DNA of 64,000 nucleotides from Chamaecyparis obtusa (Eukaryota; Streptophyta; Pinopsida; Cupressales; Cupressaceae). A program made the position numbers and the translations under genes. The notes under the pieces were generated by a model that saw only the letters and a list, made by a program, of their open reading frames with translations, was not told the origin of the DNA and searched no databases. Each line of letters starts with the position of its first letter. The first letter of the stretch is position 1. The stretch is taken from contig BSBK01002075.1 in the NCBI GenBank assembly GCA_027943335.1, positions 4,787,001 to 4,851,000 of the forward strand. The letters run 5' to 3'. Shown piece after piece: positions 46,579 to 62,070 of the stretch.

Positions 46579-47700
46579 ATGGCGAATTTCAAGAAAGAAA
46601 GCCCTAAGTTTGATGGAGTAAATTTTGATAGCTAGAAGGAAAAGATGAAGACACATCTATTGTGTTTAGGACTAGGCTATTGGTTGATTACAAAGAATGA
46701 AAGGACTATAATTGAAGAAGACAGTCTTGAAACAAGTTCTAAAGATGAGGTAGATCTATTCATGTGTAACATACTTGCAAGAGAAGCACTCTTGACAGCA
46801 CTTCTAGAGAATGAATACAGTCAGGTAAAATGTTTTAAAAAATCTAATGAAATTTAGAAAGCTTTACACTCTACTTTTGAAGGTGATGAACATGCAAAAA
46901 GAGCTAGATTACATAATTGGATATGTGCATTTGAAGATATTAGAATGATGGAAGATGAATCTGTTAGAAGCTATATTGGTAGAATGTCAGAAATTGTTGC
47001 AGGAATAAAATCTTGTGGAGGATCAAAGACAGAGAATGAAGTGATATGGAAAATTCTGACATTGACTCCTATAATTAAGCAGACAACACAAATGATTGAA
47101 CAAGTTATACCTTGTACTACAAACTTTACAAGAGAGACTCTTCTTGGAAGATTTGAAGCAATAGAGATGAACCTGAAGTTATTAGGAGACTTACCTAGAA
47201 TGGAGATAGTATTCAGTGCTCTTAGTATTTGTCCTACTTTGTCAAGAAGTGCCAGTGTGAGTGGAGATTATGCCAGCAGCAGCAGATCTAAAAATGAAGA
47301 AGATAAGAAGATTGAAGAAGGTATTGCCTTGCTTGTGAAAAGAGAACAAGATGGTAAGAAAATTTTTAAATGTTGGACTTGTCAAGAATATGGTCATTTT
47401 GCATCTAAATGTCCTAAGAGAGTTAAGAAGTAGAAAAATAATTTCAAGCCTAGAAGATCTAAGGAATTTTATTATGCTAATGATGAAGATCTTGAAGCTA
47501 GTATAGAAAGAACTTTGAGTGAAAGTGATACTAAGAATAATGATGAAATAGGATTTGTAGCAATTAAAGAAGAAAATTTTGAATCTGATGTTAAAGAAGA
47601 AAAAGCATTAGTTTCCCAAGTTGAAAAGAAAGATGATTGGATTATAGACAGTGGTTGTTCACATCATATGATTGGAGATGTGAATAAGTTCATAAAGTTT
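46579..47700 (+). pseudogene. Copia-2 gag and protease
   Basis: The ATG at 46579 starts MANFKKESPKFDGVNFDS. TAG codons at 46633 and 46855 stand where Trp is expected (FDSW, EIWKAL); another is at 47431. Zinc knuckle CWTCQEYGHFASKC is at 47371-47412, and the protease core WIIDSGCSHHMIGD is around 47647 with an intact D-S-G. The frame is otherwise continuous with integrase and RT to about 50330. Gag would form the particle and protease process the polyprotein. Confidence 0.85.
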
Positions 47701-48890
47701 AACAATTATGATGGAGGAATTGTTAGAGTTGGTAACAATGCACCTTATTTGATTAAAGCTATAAGATCTATTACTCTTGATGGAAAGACTAATACTGATG
47801 ATGTTTACTTTGTTGATAGATTGAAACATAATCTTTTGAGTGTTGGAAAATTAGTGGATAAGGGATATCAAGTTTGGTTTACTGAGAAAACTTGTGTGAT
47901 AAAGGATAAAGATGGAAATCTAATTGGAACTAGATCTAGAACTAGAGGTAATGTATTTCAGTTGAATCCTATTGAGATGACATGCTTGATTACTAAAATT
48001 GATGACAGTTGGCTATGGCATAGAAGGTTTTGTCATATAAACTTTGATAACATTGTGAAAGTGAGTACTACACTTGCAGTAAGGGATTTGCCTAAAATTA
48101 TGAAGCCTACTAACATGATTTGCAAAGAATGTGTGATGGCCAAGCAGAAGAGAAGTTCATTTCCTAGTAAGAAGTTCACATCGGCAGAAAAGTTAGAGAT
48201 TGTTCATACAGACTTGAGCAGTCCTACCAGGACTAGAGGATTCTATAGAGAAAGGTATTTTATGATTCTTGTTAATGATTTTACAAGAATGATGTGGATT
48301 GCATTTCTGAAAGAAAAATATGAAGCATTTGATAAGTTTAAGATCATTAAGAATAAAGTTGAGAATGAATCTGGAATGAAGATTAAATGTTTGAGATCTG
48401 ATAGAGGTGGAGAATTCACTTCTAGAGAGTTTAACACTTTTTGTGAAGTGAATGGTATTAAGAGATAGTTTTCAGCCCCTAGAACACCTGAACAAAATGG
48501 TATTGCAGAAAGAAGAAACAGGTCAGTAACTGAAGTAGCAAGAGCTATGTTATTTGAGAATAACTTGGAGAAGACATTTTGGAGAGAAGCAATGAATACA
48601 ATAGTATATACAATGAACAGAGTACAAATCAGAGTAGATACAGATAAGACACCTTATGAATTATGGTTTGGACATGTACCCTCAGTTAAGTATTTTATAA
48701 TTTTTGGAAGCAAATGTTATATAAAGAGAGATGATGATATTGGAAAGTTTGATCCTAGAAGTGATGAAGGAATTTTTCTTGGATATTCTTTGAAGAGAAA
48801 AGCATATAGATGCTACAATAAGAGAACTAAAACTATTATTGAGAGTGCAAATGTTAAAGTTGATGAGAAGTTTAAAATTTAGGAAAGAAT
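47701..48890 (+). pseudogene. Copia-2 integrase
   Basis: The same frame continues: zinc finger HRRFCHINFDNI...CKECVMAKQ near 48015-48145, then HTDLSSPTRTRGFY near 48205 (first Asp), RSDRGGEFTS at about 48397 (second Asp) and PEQNGIAERRNRSV near 48490 (Glu), so the catalytic triad is present. ILVNDFTRMMW has Asn at a position often Asp. A TAG at 48466 follows NGIKR (Gln expected), and another at 48880 follows EKFKI, where Copia-1 has CAA. Joins element DNA to the host; disabled by the two stops. Confidence 0.85.
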
Positions 48891-50690
48891 GCTTGCTTAT
48901 GAATTTGATGAAGAAGCTAATCCTCAGCCTAACATTGAAACTATTGAATTATTTTATGAGACTGACAATGAATTGTTGAATGAGAATCATACCGTAGAAG
49001 AAACCAGAGAAGAATCTACAGTGGAAGCAAGATCTATGACTATGACACCGAACATGTATCTATCTAGACATCATCCTATTGAACAAGTTATTGGAAGTTT
49101 GGACAAAGGAGTTATGACTAGAAATAAGGTACATTTATGTTTGATTTCTCAAATTGAACCTAAATCTACTAATGAAGCTTGTGAAGATGAACATTGGATT
49201 AATGCTATGAAAGAAGAACTAAATGAAATTGAAAAGAACAAGACATGGGAATTGGTTCCTAGACCTAAAGACAAGAATGTGATTGGAACTAAATGGGTAT
49301 TCATAAACAAGATGAATGAACAAGGAGAAGTAGTAAGAAACAAAGAAAGATTAGTATGTAAAGGATACTCACAGCAAGAAGGAATTGACTATGAAGAAAC
49401 CTTTGCACTAGTAGCAAGACTTGAAGCAATAAGAATGTTTTTGGCTTATGTAGCTTTTAAAAAATTTAAAGTGTATCAGATGGATGTGAAGTCTGCATTT
49501 CTGAATGGTGAATTGGAAGAAGAAGTCTACATTGAGCAGCCTGAAGGTTTTCCTTTGACTCAAGAAGGAGATATGGTATGTAAATTAAAGAAAGCATTAT
49601 ATGGACTAAAGCAAGCACCTAGAACTTGGTATGCTAGATTGGATAAATATTTGTTGAAATTGGGATTTACTAAAGGAATAGTAGATAGTAATCTATACAC
49701 AAAATAAATTGAAAATGGAATGTTAGTTATATTTATTTTTGTTAATGACATTATCTTTGAAGGAGAAGATGAAGCTAGTGACAAATTTGCTAATGAAATG
49801 AAGACAGAATTTGAAATGAGCATGATTGGTGAGATGAAATACTTTTTGGGATTATAGATAACACAGAACAATGATGGTATCTTTGTTAGCCAGACAAAGT
49901 ACTTGAATGATTTTCTGAAAAGATTTGGAATGGAGAACTATAAACTAGTTGGAACACCTATGGTTACAGGACACAAACTATCGAGCAAAGATGAAACACC
50001 AACAGTTGAGTAGAAGAAATACAAATCCATGATTGGAGGATTGTAGTACTTAACACACACTAGACCAAATATACAAAATTCAGTTGGAATGGTAGCAAGA
50101 TTTCAAGTTGAACCTAGAAAATCACATTATGCAGCAGTAAAGAGGATATTGAAATATTTAAGGTGCACAATGGACTATGGATTGTGGTATGAAAAATATG
50201 ATGATTTCACCCTATGTGCATATATAGATGCTGATTGGGGAGGTAGTGTTGATGATAAGAAAAGCACTAGTGGTGGAGCCTTTTTTCTTGGAGGAAGATT
50301 GGTCTCCTGGTTGAGCAAGAAGAAAATTATATTTCACAGAGTACAACATAAGTAGAATATGTAGTAGCAGCAAACCATTGTAACCAAATAATTTGGATGA
50401 AGCAAATGCTGAAGGATATTAGAATTAAATTTGTTGAACCTGTTGTCATACATTGTGACAACACCAGCATAGTCAGTATGTATAAGAATCTTGTATTGTA
50501 TTCTAAAACTAAGCATATAGAGATCAAGTATCATATTGTAAGAGAGAAAGTTGTTGAGAAAGAAGTCAGACTAGAGTACATAAGCACAAAAGAACATATA
50601 GTAGACACATTTACAAAGCCTTTACCTAAGGATACATTTGAGTATCTGAGAGGTATGCTTGGGGTTATGCCCCAGCCTACTTTTGAGTAA
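48891..50690 (+). pseudogene. Copia-2 reverse transcriptase and RNase H
   Basis: RT has [62 protein letters not shown] and [15 protein letters not shown]. The active-site box is FVNDIIF at 49738, with the first Asp changed to Asn. A TAA at 49705 and TAGs at 49856, 50011 and 50044 interrupt it; Copia-1 reads CAG at the last three places. RNase H has AYIDADWGGSVDDKKSTSG near 50219. A one-base loss near 50330 shifts the frame before CDNTSIVSM and the end at 50690. Confidence 0.85.
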
Positions 50691-51073
50691 TGATGCAATT
50701 GATTGCATCCATCCAGTTGTATATGAGCCCTATCTTTTTTCTGGATTAGATGTTGGTACTTCCTCTATGGGGGAGTATGTGTATCTGAGCTGAGTCATGA
50801 GGACTCTCGTGAATGTATTTTCTGAAACAGTGTCTTTGGACATTGAGTTGTTGTTGACATAGTGATGAAATTTATATCATTGATGTCAATGGGGGAGAAG
50901 TATACATGAAAAAAAATATAGAACATCTATTGGAGAGAACTTAATAGGATGAAGCAAGATTTGATTGATGAAGAAGATTTGAAGAACTTTCAGAGTATCA
51001 GTGTAGCCGTATTGGATTTTTGGAACATTGGATGTTTTTCATCTATGTTTCCATCAATGCCAATGGGGGAGAT
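50691..51073 (+). other. Copia-2 region between pol and 3' LTR with polypurine tract
   Basis: It is non-coding, matches 12134-12502 of Copia-1, and ends in AATGGGGGAGAT at the LTR edge, the primer for plus-strand synthesis. Confidence 0.75.
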
Positions 51074-52273
51074 TGTTAGGAATGAATGCTAGATGTTGGC
51101 AGTAATTTTATAGCAGTTCTTGTTGCATTCATGACTATGATTGTCATTGATGTCAACACAGTGATCTTCTGGAGACTAGCACAGAAGCAGATAGTGTTTT
51201 GATTAGCGCACATGGGATATTGCAGTTGGAGCTATGTGATGTTGAGGTTATACTCTTTGATATGTTATTTTTCTATGGTTAAGAGCATAGATATTAATTT
51301 ATTGATTCATGGAAGTTATGATCATTTTGGTAGAAGCAGTATTCAGGCAGTGTTCCTGAGTAGCGGTCTGTGGAAATTGGATGATATCTCCTAATCAGAA
51401 TGGAATCTAGTTTTGTTTAGTTAAAGGGAAGTTTGAGACACATTGATGGTGATGTGGTTCATAGTGCAAACTTTGAGGTCACATGAATGAAGAGTTATTG
51501 CATTTGGAAGCTAACAGTTTTGTGTAATTTTGATGTAGCATATGGAAACTTTTATTTTGTATTTGTGTGCCGACTCATTTGTAATTATTTGAGTGTGGTA
51601 TAAAGGAAGGAATGTTTTTCCTTATTGTATGTAGTAAAAATATGAAAGAAGTGTGAGCATGGTTTTGGTTGCATGCGAATGTAAGCATGAAGTGAAGAAA
51701 AGAGCCTAAGAGGTTGTGAAAGCGAAATTGTGAAGGAAGACATGTGAAGTATAGAAATCTAGAATTGAGATTTGATGTAGTAGTGAGTGCAGTTTGGCAC
51801 AGTAAGGAGGTAAAATATTTCATATTATTCTTCTGAATAATATCAAGGTTATTTGGACAGTGTGTTCAGTGATCTTACCCTAAAGCTGTTTGGGGCGCAG
51901 TGGGTCCTTCTATCTTCCATGACTCTTAACAGGGTTAGAATCTTTTAACAGGGATTCAAAATCTCCTAACAGGGATTTATATGTACTGAATGTATTTCAT
52001 AAGACTCCTAATAGAGTCCATCCTCTCATAAGGAATAATCATATTACTACATCTTTTGTGGGCATCATTCCCACGGGGGTTTACTCTTTGATCAAGAGGT
52101 TCCCTAGTCAACATATCTTGTGTCATTGTGTATGAATATCTTTGTATGGTTAGTAATTGCAATACTTACATGGTTAAATGTTGTTGAAGATGTTAAAATT
52201 TATAATTATCTAATAACTAATTCACCCCCAGCCCCCCCTTCTCAGTTATCTTGGTGGACTTTACTTTCTAACA
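51074..52273 (+). mobile_element. Copia-2 3' LTR
   Basis: It is 1,200 bp, pairing with 45324-46522. TATAAAGG lies at 51599. Differences from the 5' LTR are concentrated in the first 200 bp. The C-rich U5 loop is expanded (CACCCCCAGCCCCCCC). Confidence 0.9.
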
Positions 52274-52278
52274 TTTAT

Positions 52279-52905
52279 ATAGCCAGCTAAGCCACAGGTT
52301 GGCCAGTCAAGCATTTAATTACTGTATAGGTCCAGTTTGGAAGATTTAAACCAAAACTAATCCTATAATTAATATAAATTGATGCACCTTTGGATTTAGG
52401 TCCTCACATGACCCAAAAAAATTCTTTTAACTGCACAACGCCCCATTTCATCACATGTAAGTGCACAAGAAGAAACACCACACGTTTCACCCGAAAACTA
52501 GCAGAAAATAGGTCCCCGACAAAAAATGGGCATAACTTTTTACTCATAATGAATTAGGGCTTGTGCTCTTGTGGAATGATAGTAATTTAGGTTCTCTTAA
52601 ACTCTTTAAGAGATAAAAGGCTGGTTCCTTATGGATCAAGATCACCACTATGAACAATCAGCACCAAAACTGTAGGAAAACATAGCTCCAACGGCAAGGA
52701 AAACAACTGTAACTTTGAAATCCAAACTTTATGTGCTCATAGGAGAAGGTTCCCAAATAGGTCCTCAGCATAATGTAAGCTTTTCATACCATGAAACTAA
52801 CAAATACAACAATTATAAAGAAAACAATAGCAAACAGGTACAGAACTTAGGAAATGTTTTTGGTTGATGCAAGATTGCTCCAAGAGCCAAGATGCTCCTG
52901 CATCA
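52279..52905 (-). mobile_element. Gypsy-4 5' LTR, outer block
   Basis: The LTR continues after Copia-2 (ATAGCCAGCTAAGCC...) to its terminus TGCATCA at 52905. It aligns with 39483-40111 of the 3' LTR. Confidence 0.8.
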
Positions 52906-53171
52906 ATTATGCAGTATCTTTTTCTTACGACGTCATTTCAACAATGAAACAAATGTATCTTATATAGATGAGTAAATCATTTTATTTTCCTCCATCAGAT
53001 TTTGCCGCTTAATCTTATTCATTGATTTTTCTGCTCTAACCTTCTTCGGCTGATGTGTCAGTAACACATTTCAATCTACTCCATTAGATCCTTCTTGAAT
53101 TATGTTAGTCGTCGATCTTCATAACAAACTTTATCTATTACCTTGATTTCATACACTTTACAGCTCATCAC
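52906..53171 (-). mobile_element. Copia-3 5' LTR, outer block, truncated
   Basis: It matches 32950-33227 of the 3' LTR (ATAATTCTGCAATATC through CAGCTCATCAC) and stops at 53171, where Tat-3 begins. The rest of the LTR is not in the window. Confidence 0.8.
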
Positions 53172-54521
53172 TGTGTACTAGAAAGTAGTCACACTTTTGT
53201 GAATCATTACATTCAAGAACACTCAAGAATGAGGTCTCAAACAATGATTCACAGCTCTCTATTCGTGGAGTGCAGGGGTTTGTATATGAGGCCCTCAGAT
53301 TGACCTAGTTATGCCCATGCAAGTACACCAAGAAATGAGAGATTCAAAGATGAATAGCAAGCATGCTAATCTCCATGATCATCAAGTTATTGCATGCAAA
53401 TGAAACTAGTCTAGATGATAACAATGCAAGAAATAAACTATTCTATTGAAATGAATGCTTATACAATGTTAATCTATGAAAGGAAACATGAATTTAAACT
53501 ATTATGTGAATGCAATATTAATCTAAACTATGGATTTCCATAAGGCATGAGAAAAGAAGACAAGAAGAAAGAAGTCTCAAATATCCAAGCTCCAAATGTG
53601 CTCAAAAGCTTCTTCCAAGATTGCTCTCCAAACCTGCAGTATAACAATAACATGAAAATTCTCGGATCTGAAATGAGAAGGAGAGGGCTCCTTATATAGG
53701 AAAATGTGGAAGAGAATGCATCCTCAAGAGCAATGTGGGATAAATCCAAAAAGAGGAAATAAAGCTCATTTTTTAGAAAGTGTGGAGAGAAAAGGGATTT
53801 TATTTATTTTTAATTATTTGTTTCCCTTTTTTCATCACAAAGAGCTTTAAGAGGATTTTTTATTTATTTAAAAGAATGATTCTCTATTAATTAAATAAGA
53901 TAACATTATTTAATTAAAAGAGAGATATCATAAGATAAAATCATTTAATTAAAAAAGATTTTAATTAAATAAATTTATTTCATTTTAAAAGATATTTCTT
54001 TCAATTAAATAAAGTTATTTTATTTATTTAAGAGGGAATATTTCTTTCAATTAAATAAAATTATTGAAAGAATCAGGAAAAGGATTTTTGTTTTGTTTTT
54101 ATTTGATTTATTTCCTTTTCCATCACAGATTTTGCTTTAAGTGGGGATTTTATTTATTTAAAAGAGGAATTATCTTTTAAATAAATAAGATAAGTTTATT
54201 TAATAAAAAGAGGAATATTTAATTAAATAAGATAAAATCATTGAATTAAAAGGGGTTTTAATTAAATAAGATTATTTTATTTAAGATATTTTTTTTAATT
54301 AAATAAGCCTATTTTATTTATTTAAAAGAGAATATTTCTTTTAATTAAATAAAATTATTGATGAAATGATCAAACCTTAGAAATATTTGAATTATTGATT
54401 TAATTGCGATTTGATCAAGGAATTGATTTGAAAATTGCAAAGCATTGATTCAAGAAATTGATATTTAAAAAATTGAATAAATGGGGCCCAAAGTCTAGGC
54501 GACCATTTTAGGGTGCATACA
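53172..54521 (-). mobile_element. Tat-3 3' LTR, 1,350 bp
   Basis: In element sense it starts TGTATGCACCC and ends TCTAGTACACA. A TATA box, CCTATATAAGG, is at 53700-53691. The middle (53760-54360) is an AT-rich tract of TTTAATTAAATAA repeats. Confidence 0.65.
53780..54360. repeat. TTTAATTAAATAA-rich tract in the Tat-3 LTR
   Basis: Many imperfect copies of TTTAATTAAATAA and TTTATTTAAAAGAG make an almost self-complementary AT-rich block. It probably arose by slippage. Confidence 0.6.
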
Positions 54522-55936
54522 TTTGCCCCTCTTTGACTAATGTGAGGTCGACTCAGGATCACATGCAGTTAAAGAATGGAATTGAAGTGTGAGATCGATT
54601 TGGGATCACAAAACAACCCAGATGTGTGTTCGATGGATGGGAACACATCAGGACATAGATAAGCAGACTGAAAAAGATAAGGCCAACACCTTTGAATAGG
54701 TAATTGTCAAGTCTCAAATAAGAGATAAGAATCTCAAACAAGGTTGCCCCAAGAGAAGCAATTGATAAATTTGATAAAGCTGAATCAAGCAATGAAGTTT
54801 GGTAGGTACTGCCCCCTCGTGATTGAAATCGAAATGAGAAAGAGGAGAAAGAGTAAATTGATAAATTTGATCAAATCGAACTAAAGATAAGGTTCTTGAT
54901 GTAAGATGAAAGATATATAACAATTACAGAACCAAGGTAGATTAGCAAGAAATATTGTGCCCCAAGGTTGAATTAGAAGAAAAGAAGTGGGGTGAAAGTG
55001 AATGGAAGATAGAAGTTTGGAAGAAATGGAAAGAAATGGAGAGAAGAAAGAGAATTTGCCTTCAGAAAGAAGTTACCCCAAAATCAATCAACTGTTTAAG
55101 ATAGGGAATTTCGATTGAGATCATGAAAGAAGGTAAGGAAATGAAGATCAAAATGTGACCACAGTTGACTAAAAGTCCACAAGAAAGATGAAGGAAACCC
55201 TCTCAAACTCATAATGCAGCCTAAAAGTGCAAATTTAACATGAAGTCTAAATAATGCAAGCTACATGAAAATGCAAAGGTGTACTTGCAATAGGGTAACA
55301 TAGGATTTTTGTTTTCATCATTCATTAGAGAATGTAAAAGAACTTATTTTCATCATAGGGCCATTATTACCGGACATCGGACAATCACACAATCAACACT
55401 AGTAAAAAATGCAACTATGAAGATATGAATGTGATTTATATCAGATTGGAATGTGGAAAGATTCTAACATGAGCATCAAAGACATAAAGGTCAAGATGAT
55501 TGCAATGTTAGCTTACCCAATTTAATGTAGCAAAACCATGCTCACATCAAGGCATAAACACCGGGATGACCATGAGAATGGTTGTGCAAAAAAATAGCCA
55601 AGGATGATGCCTTAAATCTCCTAAGTGTGTCAAGGAGACAACAAGAGACACTAAAGAGGTTCAAGACAACACCCACAAGTAGAAAGCAAATAAAAACATG
55701 CCCCATGCCCCAAGTCCTCTAGCTATGCATCACAGAGAGACTTGTTAGACAAGGACACTCAACAAAAATTAATATCAGTCAGCACACAAAGAAAAGATCA
55801 TGACATATCTCAAGCATTAAGTGTTGCATTTAAAAATTTTAAGTGTGTAAACTGATACTGAGTTCCGAGGATAAGGATCGAATGCTTGCTAGTAGGTAAG
55901 ATCACATGACCAAACTGGATAAGACCAAACTGATAA

Positions 55937-56003
55937 GTGTTGAAAAACACTTGATGTCAGGGGTTGTGTTGAAAAACACAGTTGGGTTGGTGTTGAAAAA
56001 CAC
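55937..56003. repeat. three GTGTTGAAAAACAC hairpins
   Basis: Perfect copies at 55937-55950, 55966-55979 and 55990-56003. Each folds as GTGTT-GAAA-AACAC, a 5-bp stem with a GNRA-type loop in plus-sense RNA. Confidence 0.7.
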
Positions 56004-56250
56004 CATTTGTGAGGTGTCCTAAAGACAAGCATATCCAAGAGACCAAAGCTAACACAGTGAAGCCCCATAGACAAAGACAAAGACCAATTCCAAACCAAGG
56101 CAACAAGGACAAGGTATGATGAAGAAAGGCTAAGTGTTGAGGATGCATGCTAAGAAATAGGGGTGAAAAGGCCTCAAGTAGAGCTCATTTCCAGGTTTTC
56201 ACCACTTGGAAGAATTTTTTCAGGACTTTTTATATTTTTTTGTATTTTTG

Positions 56251-57209
56251 CTACCAAGGCGCCTATTTCTAGATTTTCACAAAGACACTTTTTCTATTTT
56301 TTTTGAATTTTTTGAATTTTTGATTTTTTTGGTATTTTTGAATATATAATTTTTTTGAGATACATCAAAGCGCCTATTGCTAGGTTTTCACTAAGATGAT
56401 CATTTTTTCAAGACGTTTTCTGATTTTTAAAATTTTTTCAGCATCATATATGAATTTTTTTGGGATTCTTTTTGAGAATATATCAAATTTTTTTTGGATT
56501 TTTTCAGGTTCAATAAGTATATACAAAGGATGCCCCCAGATAGAATAGGCATCAAACTCATAAGCAAGATCACATCGTGTACTCCCAATGTCTAGCAAGG
56601 TGGAGGACAAAAGGGATTAGCAAGCTGGTGGCAGAGATGGAGACAAAAGAATGAAGGAGAATGAAGGGAAGAAATCCTCAAAGACAAACTCCTCAAGAGT
56701 ACCCAAGCTAGGGAAAAATTATCATGTAAAGTACATCTGAATGAGCGATGGAAGGTTAGCATAGGATAAGTCAGAAAGGCGTAATGTAAATGAAGGAAAA
56801 AGATGTAGTCCAAAGGAGTGGACATGTCAAGAGGCTTCATAGCATCATGGTTCTCTTTTTTAGATATTAGATTAGATCAAGACCAAAGGTGAAAAGGATA
56901 GCGAAAGACTAGAATGAATGGAGGAGAATAGATATGAAGGCTAGACATGAAAGAAATGAAAGTAGGTTCATCGTAAGACTGCTCCCGAGATAGCCAAATG
57001 TACGTGTATAGATCAACCTTGTCAAGATCAAAGAGAGAAGATGGAATGGATGAGATATGTAAAAGAACTACGCATGATGTCTGATTGTTAGGTTTTCATC
57101 ATGATACTTATCCAAGGTTCCACAAGGGAGTGGTTTTCACCATAGGACGAATTTATTTCTCTTTACTTTTGCTACCAAGGCGCCTACTTCCAGATTTTCA
57201 CCAAGGCAC
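56251..57209. repeat. Tat 3'-region motif, three copies in Tat-3
   Basis: CTACCAAGGCGCCTA...TTTTCACCAAGGCAC-type blocks at 56251-56288, 56361-56396 (diverged start) and 57172-57209, each next to a long T-rich run. It is the same motif as at 18833 in Tat-1. Confidence 0.6.
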
Positions 57210-57668
57210 ATTTTCAATTTTTTCCTTTTTTTATTTTTTTTGAATTTTTCTATTTTTTGAATTTTTTATTTATTTTGGAAGAAGGCAAGCTTTTTAGATA
57301 ATGCTCCTTGAAAGGATAAACTATGATATGCCAAGGATTCAAAATAATATGCTCAAAGATGCTGATAGGGAAAGGAAAATGGAAGAGAAAAATGGAGGAT
57401 AAGGTTTTATGTAAAGCGAGTGAGGTTGGAAGATAGGAGGAATAGACAAATGAGGAAAAATGATATAAGGTAGAAGGATAATGAATGGAAGGATTGTGAA
57501 AGGGTAGATGGAAAGGAAGGCAAGATCAACATCAACACACACCTTGAAGGGTGGCAAGAGGATGGAGGACACTTGAATGAAGGAATACGTGAAGGAATAT
57601 GGTGAATGTTTAGTAGAGGTTGTGGTTCAGGTGCATGGAATGAAAGAATGTTTTTGGAAGAATATGAG

Positions 57669-62049
<4,381 letters not shown>

Positions 62050-62066
62050 CCCTCGCCCACCAACCT
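62050..62066 (-). other. Del/Tekay-like polypurine tract
   Basis: GGTTGGTGGGCGAGGG on the minus strand abuts the LTR start TGTCATG. It primes plus-strand DNA. Confidence 0.6.
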
Positions 62067-62070
62067 AGGC

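Larger units (their letters stand above)
45324..52273 (+). mobile_element. Copia-2: full-length 6.95-kb Copia element
   Basis: LTRs 45324-46522 and 51074-52273 (TGTTAGG...CTAACA) enclose a tRNA-iMet primer site, gag, protease, integrase, RT, RNase H and a purine tract. A perfect 5-bp duplication, TTTAT, flanks it. It belongs to the same family as Copia-1. Confidence 0.95.
39132..52905 (-). mobile_element. Gypsy-4: chromodomain gypsy element, interrupted by Copia-2
   Basis: The LTRs (39132-40111; 44723-45323 plus 52279-52905) and a gag-pol polyprotein with a C-terminal chromodomain make a 6.8-kb element once Copia-2 and its 5-bp duplication are removed. Flanks ATTCT (39127-39131) and ATTAT (52906-52910) are a target duplication with one change. 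Gag and pol match the chromovirus branch; a finer lineage is not claimed. Confidence 0.85.
32226..53171 (-). mobile_element. Copia-3: minus-strand Copia, 5' LTR split by Gypsy-4 and truncated by Tat-3
   Basis: The parts are the 3' LTR (32226-33675), 3' untranslated part, pol and gag (34140-38306), primer site, and a 5' LTR in two blocks (38395-39131 and 52906-53171) separated by Gypsy-4. The second block stops at 53171 where Tat-3 starts, so the LTR's outer end is missing. The polyprotein resembles SIRE/Maximus-type Copia by the ETQIIGD...MQTR-type segment; lineage is tentative. Confidence 0.8.
53172..57668 (-). mobile_element. Tat-3: 3' LTR and 3' internal region of a Tat-like element
   Basis: The LTR is 53172-54521 and internal sequence runs to 57668, where a Tekay-like LTR interrupts it. 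The purine tract TCAAAGAGGGGCAAA is the same as in the other Tat-like elements, and the CCAAGGCGCC motif is shared with Tat-1. No coding domain is present in this part, so the lineage is inferred from non-coding similarity. Confidence 0.6.
54522..57668. other. Tat-3 3' internal region, non-coding
   Basis: 3.1 kb without a credible gene on either strand. It holds three identical GTGTTGAAAAACAC hairpins (55937, 55966, 55990), conserved motifs at 56251, 56361 and 57172, and T-rich runs after them. Where Tat-1 carries the antisense plant mobile domain gene, I see none here. Confidence 0.6.
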
